This document shows positions 36,142-48,100 of a stretch of 64,000 nucleotides of DNA, one piece after another. The DNA is taken from NCBI RefSeq assembly GCF_963576615.1, contig NC_088711.1, positions 868,001 through 932,000 on the forward strand, in the 5' to 3' direction. Numbering within the stretch: position 1 is the stretch's first letter; every line of letters starts with the position of its first letter. The translations under genes were made by a program, and so were the position numbers. The notes beneath the pieces were generated by a model. That model was not told the origin of the DNA. It made no database searches and saw nothing but the letters and a program-made list of their open reading frames with translations. This stretch comes from Watersipora subatra (taxonomy: Eukaryota > Bryozoa > Gymnolaemata > Cheilostomatida > Watersiporidae).

Positions 36142-39100
36142 ATGAGTGGGGTAAGCTTAAGCTAACCGGATAAGTTTTGGAGTGTCGGCTATGCTATACT
36201 TCATTTAGATAAAAGTTTATGTTCTATGAATACATATAATAGCTGTTTTATCTCCTCCCTATCAGCATTCTATGACTACCTGTAATAGCTGTTTTATCTC
36301 CTTCCTATCAGCATTCTATGAATACCTGTAATAGCTGTTTTATCTGCTTCCTATCAGCATTCTATGACTACCTGTAATAGCTGTTTTATCTGCTTCCTAT
36401 CAGCATTCTATGAATACCTGTAATAGCTGTTTTATCTGCTTCCTATCAGCATTCTATGACTACCTGTGATAGCTGTTTTATCTGCTTCCTATCAGCATTC
36501 TATGACTACCTGTAATAGCTGTTTTATCTGCTTCCTATCAGCATTCTATGACTACCTGCAATAGCTGTTTTATCTGCTTCCTATCAGCATTCCATGACTA
36601 CCTGTAATAGCCATTTTATCTCTTTCCTATCAGCATTCTATGACTACCTGCAATAGCTGTTTTATCTGCTTCCTATCAGCATTCTATGACTACCTGTAAT
36701 AGCTGTTTTATCTCCTTCTTATCAGTATTCTAGGACTACCTGTAATAGCTGTTTTATCTCCTCCTTATCAGCGTTCTATGACTATTTGTAATAGCTGTTT
36801 TATCTCCTTCATATCAGCATTTTATGACTACCTGTAATAGCTGTTTTATCTCTTTCCTATCAGCATTCTAGGACTACCTGTAATAGCTGTTTTATCTCCT
36901 CCTTATCAGCGTTCTATGACTATTTGTAATAGCTGTTTTATCTCCTCCCTATCAGCATTCTATGACTACCTGTAATAGCTGTTTTATCTCTTTCGTATTA
37001 GCATTATGAATACCTGTAATAGCTGTTTATCTCCTCCCTATCAGCGTTCTATGACTACTTGTAATAGCTGTTTTATCTCCTTCCTATCAGCATTCTATGA
37101 CTACCTGTAATAGCTGTTTTATCTTTTTCGTATTAGAATTATGAATACCTGTAATAGCTGTTTTACCTCCTTCCTATCATCATTCTATGACTACCTGTAA
37201 TAGTTGTTTTATCTCCTTCCTATCAGCATTCTATGACTGCCTGTAATAGCTGGTACATCCTCTTACCTAGTTACCTAGCTGTCTCAACTACCTACCTAAT
37301 GCGAATGCACAGTTACTTATATCAATTACTAGCCGATGCTTGGCGTTGCTTGTGTAATAGAATAATTATTTTATCACTTTGAATAACCCACCTGGAAAGC
37401 TTTTGTGATTTAATGTTTTTATACTTGAAGGTTTCCTGTGTTGAGAAGGCGAGCGATGACGAGACGCGTGTGCTTACCGTATCACTGATTGAGTCAAATC
37501 ACTCTGCTATACTCAAAGAATCATCTTACTACAGGGTGAGTGTATGTTCAGGATATACGTGAGAGCTATTTGACCTTCTTGGTGTCTATTTTTTCATATT
37601 CCTTGTAGATGGACAAGCTTGTGTGGGAGATGAGACAAGCCAAAAGTGGCCTCGAAATGAAAGTGCAAAAGGGTTTTTTTAGTTCCGTAGCAAATGCCTG
37701 TACGGGTAAGTCCTCTATACCTTTACCCTGTAGAGTCATGTTCTGAAGCTCAGGAGTGTTAAATCTCTTTATTATGCTCTTGGGTGCCGCTGTTGTTCCA
37801 TGGTGTATCCACTCTAACACGCTTGTTCGTCTGTAAATACTAACGCTATATGTCAGCTCCTTTTCCCACTGCAGGCCATCCCTACAGATCTCGGTAAGCA
37901 CATGATTTCCGCTTCAATTTCATTAATCCCTTCACTGTGTGTGAGTCTCTTCTCTATTTGAGATATTATTGTTGCGCAGATGACGAGTTTGCTTTATCGC
38001 ATCTAGAAGTATACTTTCTTCCTGTCTTGATTGCTTCTAGATATCGCGCACTGATTTAACCTGCTGTGTAATTGTCACGCTTTTTCTAATAGTTTGGTAC
38101 ATTTGTTTGGTGTGTTGTGTATTATCACTTTAGCGGGAGATGAGAAACATTGTCTATGCTCTGTATTCAGGCAAGGAGCTCGTTCAGTGGCTGCGTTTGA
38201 AATTACTAACTCCGACAGAGGCGGAGGCCCTACATATCGCCAATGCCCTCTATCGTCTCGGATACATTGTGCCAGTTAATGAACGGCTGTCATTTGTGAA
38301 GTTTGACAACTCCTGCTACCGAATTCAGGTAACACATTCATTTTCCACCGCAACACTAATATAGCTTGCTATTAAAACATTCCCTGATGTTGGTGTTGAA
38401 ACCCTTCTTGATGTTGGTATTAAAACTCTCTGATGTTGGTGGTAAAACATTCCCTGAAGTTGGTGTTAAAACACTCTGATGTTGGTGTTGCAGATGCTGT
38501 TATCATGCGATATTTTTTTACAGAGGCCAGCACTTTGGCCTAGTAGGAAGTGGGAGGTGGCACCCCAGGAGTACGGTGAGTGTAATTAGACAGTTATCAC
38601 TTTAGAAAAGTAACTATATAAAACTTATTTCATATCTTAGCCTTTTTTCTTCTCATCTAAGCCTTGTTCCTCGTCGTGTTTCTTCTCGTCTTTGCCTTGT
38701 TTCTTGTCATTGCCTTGTTTCTCGTTTTTGCCTTGTTTCTCGTCATTGCCTTGTTTCTCGTCTCACCCTTGTTTCTCATCGTAACCTCGCTTATCATCTT
38801 AGCCTTGTTTCTCGTCTTAGCCGTGTTTCTCATCGTAACCTTGTTTCTTATCTTATCCTTGTGGAGTGTAGAAATAAGATAACCCAAAATGTTAGTTCAA
38901 GTATTCAGATGATTCCTACCAGTTTTCAGGCCTTCTTTGTTATACACTAACTATTAATATTTCCTATAATTTATCTTCATAGATTTATCTTCATAGACAT
39001 CTACCGGCTGTATTTGTTGATAATATCCATAATTTTAAGACTAGTATTATTCCAAAGTTAATGCATTCAAGATCTTCTCATTATGTTGAAGCGTCACATT

Positions 39101-42100
39101 TCTATATGTCGTTCTAGAGCCAAGGCTATGACGTCGCCTTAATAAGTACTTTAGGTAGTTGCATATAGCATTAGAACAAATGTATTACATGTATATAAAA
39201 TTGAGTAAACAACCATAAAATTTTAAAAAGAAAATTAAGAAGATAACAAGATGTTTACATTGTTATTTTTCTTAGAAAAACCATGTAAACAGCCATGTAG
39301 GTTCAGCGGTCTGTAGTTTTAGAATTGAAAATGATGATTAATATACAAGGCCTAAAGGCGGTTGTACGTAGAGGCGGTCGTAAGTAGAGGCGGTTGTACG
39401 TAGAGACGGTCGTAAGTAGAGGCGGTTGTACGTAGAGACGGTCGTAAGTAGAGGCAATTGTAGGTAGAAGTTTAGCTGTATTTACTTTGTTGTTTGCTGT
39501 TAGCACCACATCAGTACTGTCAGGTTTTACTAGAAATAGCTTTCTATTCTTCCATCTGATATTGGACAGGCTTGTGAGTTATCAGCTCAATTTCTTTTCT
39601 CATCCTATAGCTGTATACCTGCTCAAGAAGCAAGCAAAAGGCAAGGCATTGAACAACAGTGAACAGGTGAGCTAGCTCATACATCCTTACACGAGTGCTT
39701 TCGCGTATGTGAGTAGCCGAACAACTGAATGGATAATTATGTTCATCATACATGTTGTGCTCTGCAGACGACTCTCAATGAGATATTTGAAACGCACAAG
39801 GTCTCATGGAGCAAGCTAAAGGAAATTGCAAAAGATGCGGTAACTCGCTACAACAGAGGCAATAAATCTGATAAAGACATCGAAGATAGTCAAGATAGGA
39901 GTTTTTGGAGAGTTCATCGTCCTGTGGTGAGCATCTGTCAATAATGCGCAACCGATTGCTAACAACCGATTGCTAACAACCGATTGCTAACAACCGATTG
40001 CTAACAACCGATTGCTAACAACCGATTGCTAACAACCGATTGCTAACAACCGATTGCTAACAACCGATTGCTAACAACCGATTGCTAACAACCGATTGCT
40101 AACAACCGATTGCTAACAACCGATTGCTAACAACCGATTGCTAACAACCGATTGCTAACAACCGATTGCCAACAACTGAGTGCTAACACTCAGACTAAGT
40201 GCTAACACTCAGACTAAGTGCTAACACTCAGACTAAGTGCTAACACTCAGACTAAGTGCTAACACTCAGACTAAGTGCTAACACTCAGACTAAGTGCTAA
40301 CACTCAGACTAAGTGCTAACACTCAGACTAAGTGCTAACACTCAGACTAAGTGCTAACACTCAGACTAAGTGCTAACACTCAGACTAAGTGCTAACACTC
40401 AGACTAAATGCTAACACTCAGACTAAGTGCTAACACTCAGACTAAGTGCTAACACTCAGACTAAGTGCTAACACTCAGACTAAGTGCTAACACTCAGACT
40501 AAGTGTTAACACTCAGACTAAGTGCTAACACTCAGACTAAGTGCTAACACTCAGACTAAGTGCTAACACTCAGACTAAGTGCTAACACTCAGACTAAGTG
40601 CTAACACTCAGACTAAGTGCTAACACTCAGACTAAGTGCTAACACTCAGACTAAGTGCTAACACTCAGACTAAGTGCTAACACTCAGACTAAGTGCTAAC
40701 ATTCAGACTAAGTGTTAACACTCAGACTAAGTGCTAACACTCAGACTAAGTGCTAACACTCAGACTAAGTGCTAACACTCAGACTAAGTGCTAACACTCA
40801 GACTAAGTGCTAACACTCAGACTAAGTGCTAACACTCAGACTAAGTGCTAACACTCAGACTAAGTGCTAACACTCAGACTAAGTGCTAACACTCAGACTA
40901 AGTGCTAACACTCAGACTAAGTGCTAACACTCAGACTAAATGCTAACACTCAGACTAAGTGCTAACACTCAGACTAAGTGCTAACACTCAGACTAAGTGC
41001 TAACACTCAGACTAAGTGCTAACACTCAGACTAAGTGCTAACACTCAGACTAAGTGCTAACACTCAGACTAAGAGAGCAATTGAGAATGTGTTCAAAAGA
41101 TAGAGAATGTAAACATATTTGTTGAGTAGTGATATGGTAACAATAGGTTATTAGATAGAGGTGTAGGTAGATAGAGGTGTAGGTAGATAGAGGTGTAGGT
41201 AGATAGAGGTGTAGGTAGATAGAGGTGTAGGTAGATAGAGGTGTAGGTAGATAGAGGTGTAGGTAGGTAGAGGTGTAGGTAGATAGAGGTGTAGGTAGAT
41301 AGAGGCGTAGGTAGGTAGAGGTGCAGGTAGATAGAGGCATAGGTAGATAGAGGCGTAGGTAGATAGAGGCGTAGGTAGATAGAGGCGTAGGTAGATAGAG
41401 GTGTAGGTAGATAGAGGTGTAGGTAGATAGAGGCGTAGGTAGATAGAGGTGTAGGTAGATAGAGGTGTAGGTAGATAGAGGTGCAGGTAGATAGAGGCGT
41501 AGGTAGATAGAGGCGTAGGTAGATAGAGGCGTAGGTAGATAGAGGCGTAGGTAGATAGAGGTGTAGGTAGATAGAGGTGTAGGTAGATAGAGGTGTAGGT
41601 AGATAGAGGCGTAGGTAGATAGAGGTGTAGGTAGATAGAGGTGTAGGTAGATAGAGGTGTAGGTAGATAGAGGTGTAGGTAGATAGAGGTGCAGGTAGAT
41701 AGAGGCATAGGTAGATAGAGGCATAGGTAGATAGAGGCGTAGGTAGATAGAGGCGTAGGTAGATAGAGGTGTAGGTAGATAGAGGTGTAGGTAGATAGAG
41801 GTGTAGGTAGATAGAGGCGTAGGTAGATAGAGGTGTAGGTAGATAGAGGTGTAGGTAGATAGAGGTGTAGGTAGATAGAGGTGTAGGTAGATAGAGGTGC
41901 AGGTAGATAGAGGCATAGGTAGATAGAGGCATAGGTAGATAGAGGCGTAGGTAGATAGAGGCGTAGGTAGATAGAGGTGTAGGTAGATAGAGGTGTAGGT
42001 AGATAGAGGCGTAGGTAGATAGAGGTGTAGGTAGATAGAGGTGTAGGTAGATAGAGGTGCAGGTAGATAGAGGCATAGGTAGATAGAGGCGTAGGTAGAT

Positions 42101-45100
42101 AGAGGCGTAGGTAGATAGAGGTGTAGGTAGATAGAGGTGTAGGTAGATAGAGGTGCAGGTAGATAGAGGCGTAGGTAGATAGAGGCGTAGGTAGATAGAG
42201 GCGTAGGTAGATAGAGGCGTAGGTAGATAGAGGCGTAGGTAGATAGAGGTGTAGGTAGATAGAGGTGTAGGTAGATAGAGGCGTAGGTAGATAGAGGTGT
42301 AGGTAGATAGAGGTGTAGGTAGATAGAGGTGCAGGTAGATAGAGGCATAGGTAGATAGAGGCGTAGGTAGATAGAGGCGTAGGTAGATAGAGGCGTAGGT
42401 AGATAGAGGTGTAGGTAGATAGAGGTGTAGGTAGATAGAGGTGTAGGTAGATAGAGGTGTAGGTAGATAGAGGCGTAGGTAGATAGAGGTGTAGGTAGAT
42501 AGAGGTGCAGGTAGATAGAGGCGTAGGTAGATAGAGGCGTAGGTAGATAGAGGCGTAGGTAGATAGAGGCGTAGGTAGATAGAGGCGTAGGTAGATAGAG
42601 GCGTAGGTAGATAGAGGCGTAGGTAGATAGAGGTGTAGGTAGATAGAGGCGTAGGTAGATAGAGGCGTAGGTAGATAGAGGCGTAGGTAGATAGAGGTGC
42701 AGGTAGATAGAGGCATAGGTAGATAGAGGCGTAGGTAGATAGAGGCGTAGGTAGATAGAGGCGTAGGTAGATAGAGGCGTAGGTAGATAGAGGCGTAGGT
42801 AGATAGAGGTGTAGGTAGATAGAGGCGTAGGTAGATAGAGGCGTAGGTAGATAGAGGTGTAGGTAGATAGAGGTGCAGGTAGATAGAGGCATAGGTAGAT
42901 AGAGGCGTAGGTAGATAGAGGCGTAGGTAGATAGAGGCGTAGGTAGATAGAGGCGTAGGTAGATAGAGGCGTAGGTAGATAGAGGCGTAGGTAGATAGAG
43001 GCGTAGGTAGATAGAGGCGTAGGTAGATAGAGGCGTAGGTAGATAGAGGCGTAGGTAGATAGAGGCGTAGGTAGATAGAGGCGTAGGTAGATAGAGGCGT
43101 AGGTAGATAGAGGCGTAGGTAGATAGAGGCGTAGGTAGATAGAGGCGTAGGTAGATAGAGGCGTAGGTAGATAGAGGCGTAGGTAGATAGAGGCGTAGGT
43201 AGATAGAGGTGTAGGTAGGTAGAGGTGTAGGTAGGTAGAGGTGTAGGTAGATAGAGGTGTAGGTGAAATGAGAGTTAAGCAGATGGAGGGCTGTAGGTAG
43301 ATAGATGTGTAGGTAGATAGAGGTGTAGGTAGATAGAGGTGTAGGTGGATAGATGTGTAGGTAGATAAAGGTGTAGGTAGATAAAGGTGTAGGTAGATAG
43401 AGGTGTAGGTAGATAGAGTTGTAGGTAAATGGAGGTGTAGGTGGATAGATGTCTAGGTAGATAAAGGTGTAGGTAGATAGAGGAGTAGGTAGATAGAGGT
43501 GTAGGTAGATAGAGGTGTAGTTAGATAGAGGTGCAGGTAGATAGAGGTGCAGGTAGATAGAGGTGCAGGTAGATAGAGGTGTAGGTGGATAGATGTGTAG
43601 GTGGATAGATGTGTAGGTAGATAAAGGTGTGGGTAGATAGAGGTGGATCATGTGTTGATCAGTAGAAAGAGTGAGTTGGAACCTGCGCAGTTATTAGCAA
43701 CTGCTCTGTTCTTGAACTAGATAGATAAAACATGTCTATTTTCCAGTCGGCCCAGAAGACGCACCATTTCACCACTACTGGCTTCACTAGAGACTCTATC
43801 TGTATGGAGGCTACTAACCAGAACAAGAAAATAGAGATACTCCGCAAGAAGGTCTGTATGATCTGTAGGTGTTTGTGTTTGTAGTTGGGCATCATTATTT
43901 GACACTTGTTTTCTAGTGGCCTAGAATCATAGCAGCCTTTCTTGTCTAAGCAGTTGCATTTGATTCCGCTTCATCTGCTTGTTTTTAACCTCTCTGTCTC
44001 ATTTCTTTAAGTGACTTCGGTTTATGGGTAAATTCCCAATTCTTATATTAATTTTATACCCAATTCTTCGCATGTTCTTATCAATATTCACCTAAAGGCA
44101 AGTTATACAGTATTAAAAGATATTCATTTAGGTCTCAGTTAATAATTATAAAATCAATGGCTGCGTGTTAGTAAGCACTGATCAAGAGCATGCAAAAGCT
44201 TGATGCGAGTGTCTAGCGTCAACTCTAAACATAGTCGAGCATATGTGAGGGTACAGAGCAAGTGTCCAGTATCAACTCTAGACAGAATCAAACAAATGTG
44301 ATGGCACAGAGCAAGTGTCCAGTGTCAACTCTAGGCAGAGTCGAACATATGTGAGGGCAGAGAGCAAGTGTACAAGTGGGCCTCTGTGCAAGTGGCACAT
44401 ACCAACTAACATTTATACATTCTCTACTTGGATTGTTTGTGCCAATGCTTTTTCTGGTGATCTCTCCTATCTTGTGTCTACTGGTGGCTGATACATCTCT
44501 AGTAACTGGTAGTGAGCAAAGCTTTTTATGTTGTATTTCCTTTATAGGTGAAGTTTATGCAACTCTATCTTGACAAAGCCTGGCAACATTCTGAAAAGAC
44601 AAGAGAGAAAACCATCACAGTGTAAATACTACTACTTGTGCTATCTATACTCGTACTATCTATACTCGTACTATCTATACTCGTACTATCTATACTCGTA
44701 CTATCTATACTCGTACTATCTCTACTCGTACTATCTATACTCGTACCATTTATACTCGTACCATCTATACTCGTACTATCTATACTCATACTATCTATAC
44801 TCATACTATCTATGCTTGTACTATCTATACTCGTACTATCTATTCTCGTACTGTCTATACTCGTACTATTTATACTCGTACCATCTATACTCGTATTATC
44901 TATACTCCTACCATCTATACTCGTATTATCTATACTCCTACCACCTTTACTCGTATTATCTATACTCGTACCATCTATACTCGTATTATCTATACTCGTA
45001 CCATCTATTCTCGTATTATCTATACTCGTACTATCTATTCTCGTATTATCTATACTCGTACCATCTATTCTCGTATTATCTATACTCGTACCATCTATTC

Positions 45101-48100
45101 TCGTATTATCTATACTCGTACCATCTATTCTCGTATTATCTATACTCGTACCATCTGTACTCGTACTATCTATACTCGTATTATCTATACTCGTACCGTC
45201 TATACTCGTACTATCTATACTCGTACTATCTATACTCGTACTATCTATACTCGTACTATCTATACTCGTACTATCTATAGTCGTACTATCTATATTCGCA
45301 CTATCTATGCTCGTACCAGCTATACTTGTATTATCTATACTCGTACCATCTATTCTCGTATTATCTATTCTCGTATTATCTATACTCGTATTATCTATAC
45401 TCGTACTATCTATACTCGAACTATCTATACTCGTACTATCTGTACTGGTACTATCTATACTCGTACTATATATACTCGTACTATTTATACTCGTACTATC
45501 TATACTCGTACTATCTATATTCGCACTATCTATGCTCGTACCATCTATACTCGTATTATCTATACTCGTACCATCTATTCTCGTATTATCTATACTCGTA
45601 CCATCTATACTCGTATTATCTATACTCGTACTATCTATACTCGAACTATCTATACTCGTACTATCTGTACTGGTACTATCTATACTCGTATTATCTATAC
45701 TCGTATTATCTATACTCGTACTATCTATACTCGTACTATTTATACTCGTACTATTTATACTCGTACTATCTATACTCGTACTATCTATACTCGTACTATC
45801 TATACTCGTACTATCTATACTCTTACTATCTGTACTCTTACTATCTATACTCGTACTATATATACTCGTACTATCTATACTCGTACTATCTATACTCGTA
45901 CTATCTCTACTCGTACCATCTATACTCGTACCATCTATACTCGTACCATCTATACTCGTACTATCTATACTCATACCGTCGCTATGCCACTTACCCATTA
46001 ACCACTCGTGTCTGTCTTACCTATTACCGAATCTTCCCCTCTGATGGTTATATGAGGCTTGTACAGTTTTCAAAAATTGGACTCGCCTTCCTCAGCAATC
46101 ACTGCTATTAATGTATACTTGTTTCTTGTACCTTAATTTCTCTTTGTTTTGTATCGTTAGCCTGGGAAACCACTGTGAGAACTACCTGCTCCATGATGCT
46201 CTCATATGCAGGCGAGATTCCACCAACCCATGGATCGCCATCGATGAGTATTTCTATGAAGATCTATTAGACCTGTGAGTAACGGGACTAGGTTGGCATT
46301 GCTAAGTTAGGGGTGCTTTGCAAGATCTAGGAATGGTTTTAAATTAGAATTTGTTGAGAACACTTTACCTGTTTGTATTTATCTCCTCGTGTCTGTGGAA
46401 GAGCATTGATTCTTACATTGTATGCTAGGGAGGAGAAGAAGCACACTCGTCTTGATTTTGAAAGTTGGGCTTTGAGCTTCAAGGATTTAATGAAGGATAG
46501 ATATGGAAAAGGACTGTTTGCTACCTTCCTTCAGCAGGAATATAGCCTTGAAAACCTCTACTTTTGGGAAGCCTGTGAAGACCTTAGACAAAGCCCTCAG
46601 TCAAAGGTCGCTACAAAAATTGAGAGGATACGCAGGTAGGCAGAAGAAAAGTGGTTAATGCGCATTAATTCATACACATACAAGTCAAAGGAGTTTTTAA
46701 TTAACCCAACTGTATTGCACATTTTAGGGATTTCCTTGAAAGCAGTTCCAAGTTTGAAGTAAATTTGGACAGGCAGGTAATGCAGGCAACCTTGGAAGAA
46801 ATGACCACACCAAGCAGGTACTGCATGGACCGTGCCCAGAGAAGCATATATGACCTGATGAAGAATGACTGCTACCCTAGGTTTCTCAAATCCGATATGT
46901 ACAGGGACGTCCTGTTAGAGTCGGGAGACAAGAGAAGGTAGATGGTAGCTTGTGTATTCACAGATGGAACGGCAATAACAAGGGTTTCCGCAACAACGCT
47001 CGCTTTCAACTATTGCTCTTAGGCTACACGCAATGTATATATAACCGCTGCCTAAGATTGGCTGTGCCTGTCTGTATCGGTTAAGGGCTTTCTAGTTGTG
47101 GAAGGTATTGTTCATGTATCTCCAACGCTTACCTCCTATTTATGTGCTATTTTTTTATCGTGTTGTAACATTTTTATGTGAACAAATTTATATAAAATGT
47201 GTCATTACCTATCTAGTCTCATCTTCCGGCAAGAACGGTCTTAACTGAACAGTTCTCTGCCTAGTGGTTGTTGTCTACCTTTAGTTATATTTACTGATTA
47301 AGATGCTGTTTAAATAAAGATTTTTATGATGTTCTAATCGGTGTTTGTTCCAGGGCTTTTTATCAGCACTAACTAAACTCATTTCACGCCCCCTCACTTT
47401 GCTTCACCACAATTATGATTTTCATTTCTCATTATTCTTTTCACCTTTTTGTTTCACACATCTGTTCTTCTACCCACTGATAATACATTCAATGATTTAC
47501 CTAAACTATTTGTCATATCTTATCAGCTTGGCTTTAACATTCATTAGCCAATTTACAAGCTGGATTTGTCTACTCACTGCATTCGAAAGCTGTGGTAGCG
47601 GTACAAATGCTTACTGTTGCTATGAGATGTTGGGCTTCTGCATCTGTAACTCTTTCATGTATAAGTTGATCAGTGGTGAATGAACATTATTATCACCATA
47701 AAGGTTTGGGTGTTGGGCTCTAGCCTGTAGGTAATAAAATGTACTCCAGCAGATTCAACATGGAGTACAGCTGGTGATATTGATTGTTGACAAAGAAGTT
47801 CAGAGTACAGCTATGGGTATTATGGTCAAGCAGTGTATCAGGTTGGCATATTTTTCCTTGAGCTCTATTGCGTTCTAATTCAATATTGTTTAGCAAAGAC
47901 AATAGAGAGCGTGTAACGTTCATCAAGAAGCTGTACCAGAAAAAGGAAAGAAAGAGTTCGATATCTTCAATATATGCTAAGTTTTCGTCTCAGCATTTGT
48001 CCAAGCCTGAAGCTATGACAAAATTTATCAGCTCCTCAGATCTGCAAGATACAACTGTCTCACCATATGGCAAGCGACGGGCATCACACGCGAGCCCATC

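Noticed and set aside
39950..41072. CRISPR-like array
   Set aside because: Units are directly adjacent with no unique spacers, and the sequence is in a eukaryotic intron.
41050..43651. Minus-strand open frames of 432, 521 and 852 codons with repeated LSTYASIYLRLYLPTP
   Set aside because: All three frames are open through the same 16-bp satellite, as expected when the unit length leaves remainder 1 on division by 3 and lacks stops. The sequence lies inside an RGS intron and starts and ends in non-repeat noise.
44565..46111. Open frames of 236-477 codons on both strands (for example repeated STSID)
   Set aside because: They arise from a 15-bp satellite in RGS intron 9; unit length divisible by 3 keeps frames open on both strands.
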